Source of the DNA: Bacteroidales bacterium
GTDB taxonomy: Bacteria; Bacteroidota; Bacteroidia; Bacteroidales; UBA932
Assembly: GCA_017549145.1 (NCBI GenBank)
Contig: JAFYVM010000073.1
Coordinates: 1 to 64,000 of the forward strand
DNA: 64,000 nucleotides
Direction: 5' to 3'
Shown: piece by piece, positions 35,706 through 45,172 of the stretch
Layout of the letters: the number at the start of each line of letters is the position of its first letter
How positions within the stretch are numbered: the stretch's first letter is position 1
Position numbers and translations under genes: made by a program
Notes under the pieces: generated by a model
What the model saw: the letters and a program-made list of their open reading frames with translations, nothing else
What the model was told of the DNA's origin: nothing
Database searches by the model: none

Positions 35706-38651
35706 TCAACGTCCACAAATCATCTTAAAGTCACAGTATTCACAAACATCCTCATTCGAGGTTCTTCGGAATGGAACATTCACATCATACATTTCCTCAA
35801 GCAAGGCCTCCAAGCGCTGAGAAACAGCATTAAAGAAACACTCATTCTTCGGATAAGTCTGAGGTGCCTCGTTAAAGAGACTCGATGTCGAATATACGCA
35901 ATTGAACATCTGCTTTCCGGCACACTCCGGTCTGTTCTGAAGCAGAAGATCATACATATAAAACTGCAGGGCGATCTTTGGTCTTTCCTTCTCATCCTTT
36001 GTGAATATCTTGTCTGCTATCATTTCCGCATTGCCGTCATTGATATTCTGATCATCCTCAAGCACTCGTCCTGTCTTGTAATCAACAACCCTTACCTGCC
36101 CAGGATGAAAACTATCAAGCCTGTCGACAAAACCTTTGAAACGCTGACCACAGAACCTGTCAGCCACCCTTACCTCGCTTCCGAGGATTTCAAACTTATC
36201 CACACCCTCAGCAGCCATAAGCTCCAAGTCCCTGTTCAAGGTCTTGATGACATACTTAAGAATAACATCTGTCACAACAAGGTTTCGTCCGCTTACCTCC
36301 ATCAAGTGGAGCTCACGTATAATGAGAGACTTGATCTTCCTGCGGATAATATCATCCTTGGCAAGCCACTCGTCAATGTATTCCTTAGTAATGTACTTGT
36401 GCTTATATGTTAATTTCGAAGCGTTCTCTCCTTTCCAGTCAAAATAGAAGTCCTCAGCCATAGCCTCTGGAGAAGTATACAGAGAGCGCATGGTCTCATG
36501 GAAAACAGTACCGAACACGCCATAATCCACAGATTCAGTAACCTCCTCTTCCGCCTCAAGTTCCTTGATGCTTGAATAATAGAACTTGGCAGGACATTCC
36601 AGATAACTCTGAAGACTCGTTGCCGAGAGAGACATCTGCTTTATCTTCTCCACATCTTCAGGAGTCTTTTCTATATCCGCGACTGTAGCAGTCTTCATCT
36701 TTCCGTACTTCACGACATATCGTTTCACCGGCAAATTGAAATGATACTCCAGCTGCTTGATATATCGGCTTTCCTCTCCTGACTTCAAGCCTTCCGTACG
36801 CGAATCAGTCAACAGCCACACATTTTCTGCGCGCGATATCATTCTGTAGAAATAATATGCCCACACAGCATCCTGATACTCATACGTAGGTAGGCCAAAG
36901 CCCTTTCTGAGTTCAGGTGGCACAAATGAAGTTCCCACATTTCTACGAGGGAAGACGCCCTCGTTGGCAGACATTATTATCAAATTCTTGAAATCCAATG
37001 CACGGGTCTCAAGCGGTCCCATAATCTGAAGGCCCTTCAACGGCTCACCTCTGAATGGCACAGAAACTCCTCCAAGCAACTGGTCCAAGAGTCTGACATA
37101 AGTTACAGGAAGAACTGACAATCCCTCAACATCCTCAAGCACATTGATACATCTGTAATATTCCTTGGCATACTCGAGTTCCAACGCTAGAGATGGGTCC
37201 TCAGTCACCGCCGGGGCCAAGGTTGTGATTACAGACTTCTGATACTCTGCAAATTCACGAATCTGCTCTACAGAAGCCTCCTTATGGTCCTTTATAACCG
37301 CCTGGAAGATAGCGTCCATGACCTTTGTGCCAAGTAGTTCACTCTGCGGAATATAGTATTTGGCATCAGCCTTAACCTTACTGATTATCTCCAAGGTCTG
37401 CTGATCAGCAGACTTTCTGAAAAGGTCATTTGAGAAAAGATCCCAGACCTGCTTATGATAGAAATACCACTGTCCCCCTCTCTGCACAGTATGCAGCTGG
37501 ATGGTAGCAATCTGTGACATCAGAGAATAAAGCAGACTGCCCCTCATTGGGAGTCCCATGGTAACATTGATGTCCTGGATTTCTTCCGGAATTGAATTCA
37601 GAACAGGAATCAGGAGATTTTCATCCGGCAATACGATTGCACAGTCCACCAGTTCCTCAGGCTTAAAGTGTGTACCATCAGCATTTGAGAGTACAGTACG
37701 AAGAATATCCGGAAGCCTCTTGGCCTGTCCGACTGACGAAGGCACACTTACGACATTGATATTTGGAGTTTTCAGTCCATCTGCATCCCATTCCTCTGCC
37801 TGCTTGAATTCCTTCACATTTTCAGCAAGGAAAACTGAAGAACGATTCTGCGGGTCGCTAATCATCTTACCGGAATAATCCCAGCAGAACTCAGCCATTT
37901 CAGCAGCCTTGAGCTTTCTAAGCAAGGCCTTCTCACACTCATTCAGAGCATTGAGTCCAACAAAGACAAACTTGACACTACTATCAAAATTACCGGAAAG
38001 AACATCAGCAACCGGGATGGAATTGAGTTTGTCCGCTAGAGACCTATACACCATTCCCTCATAAGCCAACCCCTTCTCAGAAAGCCTCTCATTGAATTTA
38101 TGATAGAGGTCGTACAATAGATTCCAGAGCATCAGGAAACGCTCCTTGACATCACCGTTCTTATCTTTGAAATGGCTTACAAAACCCTCGATAGCCTTTC
38201 TCTGAGTCTCTGTAAGATAACTGAATGTATCCTGCAACTGCTTGAAATCCGAAACATTGGCAAAAAGCTGCTTCGGATCCACGAGATACTTATCTACATC
38301 ATTGAAATCTGCAAGTATTACCTCACCCCAGAAGATAAACTCATCGAGGCTTTCAGGCTTAAGTCCCTCAATACAGTTATGTGCACTGAAAACCTCAACA
38401 TAAGCCTGATATAACTCCAGAAGCTGAGTTACTCGGTCAATAGACCTCTTCCCACTGATCTTATAGAAGAAATCATTGACAGTAAACATAGCGGGCGCGA
38501 TGATAGGTTTATCTGCGCCCTTTACTGCCTCGCTCAAATATTTAGAATAGAAGGCCATAGACCTTCTATTCGGAAAGATGAAGCAGCATCTCTCTACCTC
38601 ACCTTTATTATAATAATGCTCCGCTACCTGCTTAAGAAACTGTTTTGGCAT
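35706..38651 (-). CDS. addB: AddB-like PD-(D/E)XK nuclease subunit with Fe-S cysteines
   Basis: The second AddAB subunit. 981 residues, helicase-like but without a good Walker A (FIFPNRRSMAFYSKY at its place). Its C-terminal nuclease domain carries FKGFVDRLDSFHPGQVRVVDYKTGRV near 860. One cysteine in YLECPAKFYYS (about 680) and three in the final CEYCDFKMICGR form the four-Cys set expected for the Fe-S cluster of AddB nucleases. It heads a leftward operon addB-addA-(DUF4290-ftsK), with a TATCTTTG box 20 bp upstream. Confidence 0.9.
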   Translation of the reverse strand: MPKQFLKQVAEHYYNKGEVERCCFIFPNRRSMAFYSKYLSEAVKGADKPIIAPAMFTVNDFFYKISGKRSIDRVTQLLELYQAYVEVFSAHNCIEGLKPESLDEFIFWGEVILADFNDVDKYLVDPKQLFANVSDFKQLQDTFSYLTETQRKAIEGFVSHFKDKNGDVKERFLMLWNLLYDLYHKFNERLSEKGLAYEGMVYRSLADKLNSIPVADVLSGNFDSSVKFVFVGLNALNECEKALLRKLKAAEMAEFCWDYSGKMISDPQNRSSVFLAENVKEFKQAEEWDADGLKTPNINVVSVPSSVGQAKRLPDILRTVLSNADGTHFKPEELVDCAIVLPDENLLIPVLNSIPEEIQDINVTMGLPMRGSLLYSLMSQIATIQLHTVQRGGQWYFYHKQVWDLFSNDLFRKSADQQTLEIISKVKADAKYYIPQSELLGTKVMDAIFQAVIKDHKEASVEQIREFAEYQKSVITTLAPAVTEDPSLALELEYAKEYYRCINVLEDVEGLSVLPVTYVRLLDQLLGGVSVPFRGEPLKGLQIMGPLETRALDFKNLIIMSANEGVFPRRNVGTSFVPPELRKGFGLPTYEYQDAVWAYYFYRMISRAENVWLLTDSRTEGLKSGEESRYIKQLEYHFNLPVKRYVVKYGKMKTATVADIEKTPEDVEKIKQMSLSATSLQSYLECPAKFYYSSIKELEAEEEVTESVDYGVFGTVFHETMRSLYTSPEAMAEDFYFDWKGENASKLTYKHKYITKEYIDEWLAKDDIIRRKIKSLIIRELHLMEVSGRNLVVTDVILKYVIKTLNRDLELMAAEGVDKFEILGSEVRVADRFCGQRFKGFVDRLDSFHPGQVRVVDYKTGRVLEDDQNINDGNAEMIADKIFTKDEKERPKIALQFYMYDLLLQNRPECAGKQMFNCVYSTSSLFNEAPQTYPKNECFFNAVSQRLEALLEEMYDVNVPFRRTSNEDVCEYCDFKMICGR

Positions 38652-38670
38652 AACCTGACTAACTTTTCTA

Positions 38671-38678
38671 CAAAGATA
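38671..38678 (-). promoter_or_regulatory. TAnnTTTG -7 box for addBA
   Basis: The minus strand reads TATCTTTG, 20 bp before the addB ATG; no convincing -33 element. Confidence 0.6.
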
Positions 38679-38719
38679 GCATTAGATTTTGCCAAACCAC
38701 AGCACAAGAGAGAAAAACA

Positions 38720-39604
38720 CTAATATTTCCATGGCATGAGCGTAGCACTCTCAGCATAGAAGATCTTAGTTTCCGGTGATTCCGGATCTGGATCCGGATT
38801 ATCTGTTATATCTATGAATCTGAAGTTTTCGCGATATTGAATGTCAGGGAACTCAATATATCCACGAGTCTGGACAGGTAAATAATCAAGATTCATCATA
38901 TATATTCCATCTACGCGTTCATATCCTTCATAAGCCATATACTCCACCAAGAACCTTCTGATTACCTCAGAGCCATTAACATCCGGAACGCCATTCTGAT
39001 CTGCAAGATATGTCAGTTCAAATTCAAGGGCCTTATCATCCTGCAGGAATCGGAAATGCGCATCATATAAATACTCAAAATCATCCGTCTGGTCACCTTG
39101 TCTGCAGATTTTTACCACATCACTCTTAATACCATACTCAAATGCGAAACATGTACCTACAGGAAGACTGTTCTGGGTATCAATAATCTCAATCTTGCTG
39201 AAAGTCTTGACTACATGCACAAACAGCTGGATTGACTCACCAGTATCCTCATCAGAAATGGTCATTGAGGTTTCACCAAGCTGGTGAGGGGTAATTGTAA
39301 TTGTTGCAGGAACAACTCCATCTCCCATCAAGCCTCCTTCCACTGCCGCTTCCTCGTAGGTGTAACTGAAAAGCTCCTGGTTATCTACAGCCACATTATG
39401 ATTCTTTCCTTTTCCACCATAAATGGATATCTCAAATTCACGTCTGCTCACTATAGGCACGTTGACATGAACACCATCCGCTTCAATTACACCATATTCG
39501 TAATTATATATTCTTAGCGGCTGACCATCATAATAAGGATGATACTCACACCCGCAAAGCATCAGCATAGCAGTTATTGTACTATATATGAACCTTTTCA
39601 TCAT
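38720..39604 (-). CDS. Lipoprotein of unknown function at the end of a TonB-receptor operon
   Basis: A 294-residue lipoprotein with leader MMKRFIYSTITAMLMLCGC and Cys19. I recognise no named domain. It appears all-beta; the middle part (VPATITITPHQLGETSMTISDEDTGESIQL) looks Ig-like, and a long region near 180-250 is acidic. Its ATG overlaps the preceding DUF4249 stop by one base (TAATG), so translation is coupled and it belongs to the sigma-FecR-TonB receptor-DUF4249 set. A surface partner of that receptor is likely but inferred only from position. Confidence 0.75.
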   Translation of the reverse strand: MMKRFIYSTITAMLMLCGCEYHPYYDGQPLRIYNYEYGVIEADGVHVNVPIVSRREFEISIYGGKGKNHNVAVDNQELFSYTYEEAAVEGGLMGDGVVPATITITPHQLGETSMTISDEDTGESIQLFVHVVKTFSKIEIIDTQNSLPVGTCFAFEYGIKSDVVKICRQGDQTDDFEYLYDAHFRFLQDDKALEFELTYLADQNGVPDVNGSEVIRRFLVEYMAYEGYERVDGIYMMNLDYLPVQTRGYIEFPDIQYRENFRFIDITDNPDPDPESPETKIFYAESATLMPWKY

Positions 39605-40620
39605 TATCTGTTATTTTCAATAAATTCCTTTGTTATCCAATCTGTCTCAACAACAGAAGCACCGGCAAAAGCGCCATATCCGTTATCTATGTTCGTATAG
39701 CAGTAGTTGGACGGTGCTATAAAACTTACAAAACCAGAATAATCAGATTCAAATTCATTAGCCACCTTATACTTATAGAATTCTTCTGTCATTGTAAACA
39801 GTCGAATCTTATTATGTTCAAAATAGGACACAGTTCCGATTACATTTCCATCCTGATCATAATGATTACGCTCACCTCTACGTTCAAAAAACGACTCGTA
39901 TATATCGTCTACCGAATATCCGTATAATGTTGGTTCTACAGCAAGGACAGATAAATTGCTATCAAGCAATCTGCCATCCCATGCAAGCAAACTGTTTCCA
40001 TTCAATCTTATATCAGTTGCCTCCAATGACACGGGTACTATTTCCGCCGAATCATCTATTGGTGAATACACATCTCCTGAATATAGATACCATCTGGTTC
40101 CCAAGGTTTCATCATCATAAATAACCTCATTTAAAAATTGGACACCATAACTATATTTCGGATCAGCACCACTGAAAGTTACATATAGTACATTATCATA
40201 ATCATCCGATCCGATATACTCCTTTCTATAATCAATTTTCCTCTCTGGAAAAATCGGTGGAATCGTTGTTTCTGCATAAATACTCTGAAAACCTTCACTT
40301 GCGACTGATACAGTCATCTTATCACCGGCTACAGACTTATAATCCGCTTTATAGTATCCCTCTTCAGCATCAACACACTCAACTGGAACAGTATTTCCAT
40401 TGACTTCGAATATGATTTCCGGCTTGAAGGGGATTACAACAGGATTATTAGACTTTGAATAAGCAGGCAAAATCCTGAACATAACATAATCTGCATCAGT
40501 ACCAGGGAATGCCTCCAGGAATATAAGAGGGGTCTTATCAAATCCCGGATCAAATGGAATCATGCACGAAGAAACAGCACAAGACACCATCACAAGTAAT
40601 ATGTATATGAACTTCTTCAT
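39604..40620 (-). CDS. DUF4249 family lipoprotein
   Basis: A 338-residue lipoprotein with leader MKKFIYILLVMVSCAVSSC and Cys19. The family is recognised from the PLIFLEAFPGTDADYVMFRILPAY opening and the general beta-rich layout. DUF4249 proteins are usually encoded straight after a TonB-dependent receptor and probably sit on the outer membrane as its lid or ligand-binding partner, much as SusD does for SusC. Here the gene lies six bases after such a receptor. Ligand unknown. Confidence 0.82.
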   Translation of the reverse strand: MKKFIYILLVMVSCAVSSCMIPFDPGFDKTPLIFLEAFPGTDADYVMFRILPAYSKSNNPVVIPFKPEIIFEVNGNTVPVECVDAEEGYYKADYKSVAGDKMTVSVASEGFQSIYAETTIPPIFPERKIDYRKEYIGSDDYDNVLYVTFSGADPKYSYGVQFLNEVIYDDETLGTRWYLYSGDVYSPIDDSAEIVPVSLEATDIRLNGNSLLAWDGRLLDSNLSVLAVEPTLYGYSVDDIYESFFERRGERNHYDQDGNVIGTVSYFEHNKIRLFTMTEEFYKYKVANEFESDYSGFVSFIAPSNYCYTNIDNGYGAFAGASVVETDWITKEFIENNR

Positions 40621-40626
40621 GTCGAC

Positions 40627-43071
40627 TTAAAATTTAAGAGTGTAACTGAATGTCGGGATTATCGGAATGATTCCCATAGCTGTTCCATAAGAGGCAAGGG
40701 TAATTCCATCGAGAGAGAGATAATCCTCCATTGCACTTATGGCATTCGTGCGACAATACGCATTATAAATGCTGAGGTTCCATATACTTGTATTACCTCT
40801 CTTTGTGGTCTTGACAAAGTTCATTCCCACATCAAGTCTGTGATAATCTGGCAATTTCACGTTATTAGGTTCATCATAAACCAATGTTCCGTCCGGAGTC
40901 TCGTGGGTCGCCATAGTGATTCGGTTTCCTGTATGGTAATTCCAGGCTCCATAAATTTCAAAGCGCTTTCCGAACTTATGCTTTGCCATGAGTGTAATCT
41001 TGTGACGATTATCATTCCTGTCTGCATACCAATCCCTATAGAAATCATCAAACTTTCTCTGGGACCACGATAGCGTATAGTAAACATTAGCTTCAGTCCT
41101 ACCGTTACTGTAGCCAAAATCTAATTCTGTTCCCCATGAACGTCCCTGACCTGCCTTGTAGCCCGATTCCCAATCATGCAGAGGTGGGAAAATTGTATAT
41201 GGTCCGCCATATTCAAGCATATTATACATATGCTTATACCATCCCTCTACATTCAGATGAACTGTCGGCGAAATATTAGAGTACAAACCGGCAGCGACCT
41301 CTCTTGATCGAGATGGACGAATCTTAGTCGTTGATGGCATCCACATATTTGTAGGAAGGTCAAGATAAAGGGAAGACACACGGTGCGACGGCTGACTCAT
41401 CTCAGTATATGAAGCCTTTGCTGTCAAAGAATTATTGAAAGTGTATTTCATTGCAAGACGTGGCTCCACCGAATGCCAAGCTCTTTCCTTGTAACAATTG
41501 AGACTGTATCTTAAACCTACATTTACTGAAAAGGCATCAGTCACAGCAATCTCATCTTCAGCATAAACTGCTGCTTCTACAGTATTATATACCAGAGAGT
41601 CAGCGTAAAGCTGAGCTTTAAAATGACGATACGGCATTTTTTGTTCTTCCTCAACTTCAGCAGTATAGTTAGGCCTATATAAATGAAGTTGAGCGGTAGC
41701 TCCATATCTTAATTTATGCTTAGTTCCTAAAGAGTGATAGAAGTCTGACCTCCAACCGACTGTATGAACATTTGAATTATAAGTCAGGCTCATCATATCA
41801 TATGTCTGATCCTTTTTCTTATAATTTTCATAATACTCTTCCTTGTACATAAATCCGGATAAGGAACCACTATAATAGAATTTATTGGACATTGCCAGTT
41901 TATCCGTAACATCGTAATTCCAATTAAGGGAACCGACTGTATTTCCCCAAAGCAGGCGAAAATTGAAAAGATCCTTATCAATTGTATTATTACCTGAATC
42001 GCTATATATCCTAGTTGTTTCCTGATCATCCTTGATTCTAAGCAAATCCCTACCAGTATAGAAATTGGCAACAAGCACACTCCTGTCACTGAACTTATGG
42101 GTAATTTTTGCATTCAAATCAGTAAAGGCATATCTTCCGAAGATCTTATCTGGCGCGTTTTCCTTATTGACATATGCAAAAATCGGCATAGTCACAGTCT
42201 CAGTCCAGGTGCGCCTAAGTCCAAAATTGAAAGATGTCTTATCTTTTTTTAGCGGTCCTTCCAATTGAAAGCGACCATCCAACAGACCGACTGCAAAAAG
42301 GCCATGATACTCGTTGAAATCGCCATCCTTTGTTGTAATATCGACAACTGATGACATCTTGGAACCATATCTCGCAGGGAATCCGCTCTTATAAAAATCC
42401 AGACTTGAAATCACATCACTATTGAATGCGGAGAACAAGCCCAGAAGATGGCTGGACTGATAGATCGGCACTCCATCCAGAAGAAAAAGATTATCACTTC
42501 CATCACCTCCATGAACATAGAATCCAGAAAGCAGCTCAGTACCGGACGACACTCCAGGCAACATCTGTAGCGTCTTGATTACATCTGGCGTACTGAATAG
42601 GGCAAATCCGGAATTGATGGTCTTTGCATCTATACGCTTAAGGCCTGTCTGAGTGGAATTTCGCTTAGGGTCTACCATGGCAGTGACTATGGCCACATCA
42701 ATGGTATCCCGTTGTTCCTCTATGAAGATAGTATAGTCCTTGGGCTTCTTCCTCTTATCAGATTGAGTCAGAACCACATACTTCTTCATAACTTCGCACT
42801 CGATATTGGTTCTCGCGAAAAGGTTCTTGAGACACTCAGTAAGAAGAGCAGATTTCTCCTTATTATTGCCTTTGATGATATCTGCTATAGGCCTGCCAAG
42901 ATATGGCACGGACAGATCCATAGAAGAATCATATACGAAGTTCACACCCAACATCTCATGAATCACCTTCATCTCCGATTCAATAGTCCTGTACTGCTGG
43001 GCATAGGATGGGGCAATGGATGAAAACGCCATTGCGATAATGGTTGTAATAAGTAATTGTACTTTCCTCAT
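40627..43071 (-). CDS. TonB-dependent receptor with N-terminal STN signalling domain
   Basis: An 814-residue outer-membrane receptor. The chosen start MRKVQLLITTIIAMAFSSIA gives a clean signal peptide; the 14-codon extension overlaps fecR. An STN (secretin/TonB N-terminal) domain covers about residues 27-105 (RTIESEMKVIHEMLGVNFVYD and IECEVMKKYVVLTQ). The plug follows at about 140-250 with TPDVIKTLQMLPGVSSGTELLSGFYVHGGDG and FLLDGVPIYQSSHLLG. The rest is the beta-barrel, ending in TFSYTLKF with a terminal Phe. The STN domain marks it as a transducer that signals to FecR and the ECF sigma factor encoded just upstream. The ligand is not evident. Confidence 0.9.
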   Translation of the reverse strand: MRKVQLLITTIIAMAFSSIAPSYAQQYRTIESEMKVIHEMLGVNFVYDSSMDLSVPYLGRPIADIIKGNNKEKSALLTECLKNLFARTNIECEVMKKYVVLTQSDKRKKPKDYTIFIEEQRDTIDVAIVTAMVDPKRNSTQTGLKRIDAKTINSGFALFSTPDVIKTLQMLPGVSSGTELLSGFYVHGGDGSDNLFLLDGVPIYQSSHLLGLFSAFNSDVISSLDFYKSGFPARYGSKMSSVVDITTKDGDFNEYHGLFAVGLLDGRFQLEGPLKKDKTSFNFGLRRTWTETVTMPIFAYVNKENAPDKIFGRYAFTDLNAKITHKFSDRSVLVANFYTGRDLLRIKDDQETTRIYSDSGNNTIDKDLFNFRLLWGNTVGSLNWNYDVTDKLAMSNKFYYSGSLSGFMYKEEYYENYKKKDQTYDMMSLTYNSNVHTVGWRSDFYHSLGTKHKLRYGATAQLHLYRPNYTAEVEEEQKMPYRHFKAQLYADSLVYNTVEAAVYAEDEIAVTDAFSVNVGLRYSLNCYKERAWHSVEPRLAMKYTFNNSLTAKASYTEMSQPSHRVSSLYLDLPTNMWMPSTTKIRPSRSREVAAGLYSNISPTVHLNVEGWYKHMYNMLEYGGPYTIFPPLHDWESGYKAGQGRSWGTELDFGYSNGRTEANVYYTLSWSQRKFDDFYRDWYADRNDNRHKITLMAKHKFGKRFEIYGAWNYHTGNRITMATHETPDGTLVYDEPNNVKLPDYHRLDVGMNFVKTTKRGNTSIWNLSIYNAYCRTNAISAMEDYLSLDGITLASYGTAMGIIPIIPTFSYTLKF

Positions 43072-43090
43072 TGTCAAGTTGTTTAGGATC

Positions 43091-43888
43091 TTATCTCTTG
43101 ATGATGTGTACATCGAGGGCAGACTCTATGAGACTGATGATAAGGTCAAGGTCTTCGGCGTAGAACTCACCGCTGAGCTGTTTGTCAAGGTCTGTCGCCG
43201 CGAACGACACCTTGTAATGCTCAGATAGAGTCTTAAGGACCTCCTTGAGAGGAGTCATGTCGAAGATGAATGATCCACGCTGCCATGCTATGGTATTGAC
43301 GTCAGCTTCCACAGCTATGACAGGTAATTGATCCGACTGAGAAAGAGTCGCCTGCATATCCTTTGTCAGAATCACACCTTCAACATCTGAAGACTTTGCA
43401 AAAAGCACCTTACCTTCTGTCACATAGACCTCCTTGACTGATGAACCGGCATCCACCATGAACTTAGTTCCAAGTACCCTTACGAATGCGCCATCTGCAG
43501 TGATTTCAAACGGCACAGCCTCATCACGAGCGACTTCAAAGAATGCCTTACCCTCAAGATGTGTATTTCGAGGAGACTTTTCATTGTAAGTCAATCGTGA
43601 GCCAGGAGTCAAGGTCACTTCAGAACCGTCAGGAAGAACAAACTCCTGAACTTCTGCACTTGCCATGAGCTGAATCTGCTGGTCATTGTCACGGAAGAGA
43701 AGAACACAAAGTACAACTGCAGCGGCTGCAGCTACAATGCCTGACACCCAAGGCAGGACGCGTCTGCGAGGCTTCTGCACGATGCCGTGGGCCTCATTGA
43801 AGCGCTTAATGGCCTTCTGAGTGTCGAACTTGCCTTCCTGATAATGCTTCAGGACGAAGTCCATGTGTTTATCCTCAAAGTCTGACAT
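43091..43888 (-). CDS. FecR-family anti-sigma factor
   Basis: A 265-residue inner-membrane sigma regulator. A short cytosolic N-terminus precedes one transmembrane helix (WVSGIVAAAAAVVLCVLLF, about 49-67). Then come the periplasmic FecR domain (FVLPDGSEVTLTPGSRLTY, GKAFFEVARDEAVPFEITA) and a C-terminal DUF4974-like domain (FIFDMTPLKEVLKTLSEHYKVSF). It should bind the STN domain of the receptor encoded 20 bases downstream and control the sigma factor encoded 76 bases upstream. Confidence 0.93.
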   Translation of the reverse strand: MSDFEDKHMDFVLKHYQEGKFDTQKAIKRFNEAHGIVQKPRRRVLPWVSGIVAAAAAVVLCVLLFRDNDQQIQLMASAEVQEFVLPDGSEVTLTPGSRLTYNEKSPRNTHLEGKAFFEVARDEAVPFEITADGAFVRVLGTKFMVDAGSSVKEVYVTEGKVLFAKSSDVEGVILTKDMQATLSQSDQLPVIAVEADVNTIAWQRGSFIFDMTPLKEVLKTLSEHYKVSFAATDLDKQLSGEFYAEDLDLIISLIESALDVHIIKR

Positions 43889-43964
43889 AATTAAGATCTA
43901 AGATTCCGTTAATCCGACATTAAGACGGAAGTGTTTTGAAAAAGTACTATATGATTTTGAAAAA

Positions 43965-44486
43965 TTATGCAAAAAAGAATGTGTATAGTTTATGAACCCC
44001 CTCCTTCAGGACTTTCAGTGCCTTACTGATCTGGTTCCTGACGGTATTTACTGATAGTCCCAGTTCCTCGGCAATCTCCTCGTACTTGAGACCGTCACGT
44101 TTGCTCAGGATGAACACCTCACGGCATTTTTCAGGAAGACTGTCAATTGCGGTCCAAAGACGTGCCTCAGTCTGCGAGCGCTCCTGTGCATCATCATCGT
44201 CAATGATTCCATAGGTATCGTATGGTTTGAGGGATTCGGTCGGGATACCTTTCTTTCGCAGATGGTCAAGACAGCGGTTGCGCACCATCATATATAAATA
44301 GGACTTGCGATTAAGAACATGTGTTCCTTCCTGCAGCTTCTCCCATAGAGCCGCATAGCTTTCCTGAACTACATCCTCAGCCAAATCCACATCCTGAAGG
44401 TAATGCAGAGCATATAGGCAGAGCGGCCTGTAATTATATCTGAACAGGTCGTCGAAACTAGAATTATCTTGCGCTGCAAAAACCAT
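43965..44486 (-). CDS. ECF-type RNA polymerase sigma-70 factor
   Basis: A 173-residue ECF sigma factor. Sigma-70 region 2 covers YRPLCLYALHYLQDVDLAEDVVQESYAALWEKL (about 19-51). Region 4 is a clear helix-turn-helix: LPEKCREVFILSKRDGLKYEEIAEELGLSVNTVRNQISKAL (about 117-157). The Bacteroidales sigma-FecR-TonB receptor gene order is intact, so it most likely drives this operon when the receptor engages its ligand. Its own promoter is not obvious; it is divergent from a strongly promoted mini-rubredoxin gene. Confidence 0.93.
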   Translation of the reverse strand: MVFAAQDNSSFDDLFRYNYRPLCLYALHYLQDVDLAEDVVQESYAALWEKLQEGTHVLNRKSYLYMMVRNRCLDHLRKKGIPTESLKPYDTYGIIDDDDAQERSQTEARLWTAIDSLPEKCREVFILSKRDGLKYEEIAEELGLSVNTVRNQISKALKVLKEGVHKLYTFFFA

Positions 44487-44504
44487 AAAAAAACGTGTAA
44501 AAAG

Positions 44505-44535
44505 TTTGGAGATGTCAAAAATATCTGTACCTTTG
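44505..44535 (+). promoter_or_regulatory. Full-consensus promoter (TTTG-N19-TACCTTTG) for the mini-rubredoxin
   Basis: The -33 TTTG is at 44505-44508 and the -7 TACCTTTG at 44528-44535. The 19-bp spacing is the ideal for Bacteroidota. An AGGAG purine run at 44571-44575 precedes the ATG. Confidence 0.8.
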
Positions 44536-44583
44536 CAGTAGATTATTTAGAATTATTCAAAATTAAAAATAGGAGATAATATT

Positions 44584-44712
44584 ATGGCAAAGAAATTTAA
44601 ATGCTTAGTTTGCGGATATGTACATGAGGGAGAAACTGCACCTGCTGAGTGCCCACTTTGCTTTGTAGGACCAGAGGATTTCAAGGAAATCACTGAAGAG
44701 GAAGCAGAATAA
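44584..44712 (+). CDS. Mini-rubredoxin-like CxxC protein
   Basis: A 42-residue protein reading MAKKFKCLVCGYVHEGETAP and then AECPLCFVGPEDFKE, ending in acidic residues. The two CxxC knuckles (CLVC at 7-10, CPLC at 23-26) match the rubredoxin-like iron-binding domain found at the C-terminus of rubrerythrins, here without the ferritin-like half. It probably carries electrons in oxidative stress defence, but no partner is encoded next to it. A consensus promoter and purine-rich leader suggest strong expression. It stands alone between the ECF sigma gene and the S4 protein gene. Confidence 0.85.
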   Translation: MAKKFKCLVCGYVHEGETAPAECPLCFVGPEDFKEITEEEAE

Positions 44713-44730
44713 TTCAATCAGTACGCGTAA

Positions 44731-45168
44731 TTAATCATCCAGCCCGAAGTCAGCGGCAAAGCGGTCAGCAATGTCGTCTGGAACATCGAAGCTGAGATCA
44801 TCCCAAAGGGCCTCCATTTGTCGGCGGTCCTTTTTTGTTGGGCGACCAGCACCGCGGTCTCTCTTAAGGAAGAATGTTTCAATTGGAGCACGCAACTTCG
44901 CCAATTCCTCTGGTGGAGTCAAGTTCTCTGCATAATTAGGTACCAACTTAGGTCCCTGACGCTTATCTATCAGATCCAGAACCTTATACGTATAGGTAAC
45001 GGCACCCTTTCGTGCTACAATGGTATCCCCCACCTTCACCATCTTAGACGGCTTGGTGTCCGCGCCATTCACGCGAATCTTACCTCCTTTACAAGCATCT
45101 GTGGCCTCACTGCGTGTCTTGAACACGCGAATGGACCACAGATATTTATCTATTCTTACTTCAGTCAT
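44731..45168 (-). CDS. S4 RNA-binding domain protein (HslR/Hsp15-like)
   Basis: A 145-residue protein. The N-terminal S4 domain is EVRIDKYLWSIRVFKTRSEATDACKGGKIRVNGADTKPSKMVKVGDTI (residues 3-50). A basic RDRGAGRPTKKDRRQMEAL stretch near 105 follows, then an acidic C-terminus. Hsp15 homologues rescue stalled 50S subunits carrying peptidyl-tRNA; that role is assumed from family. It lies four bases downstream of manA on the same strand, so one mRNA is likely. Confidence 0.9.
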   Translation of the reverse strand: MTEVRIDKYLWSIRVFKTRSEATDACKGGKIRVNGADTKPSKMVKVGDTIVARKGAVTYTYKVLDLIDKRQGPKLVPNYAENLTPPEELAKLRAPIETFFLKRDRGAGRPTKKDRRQMEALWDDLSFDVPDDIADRFAADFGLDD

Positions 45169-45172
45169 ATTG

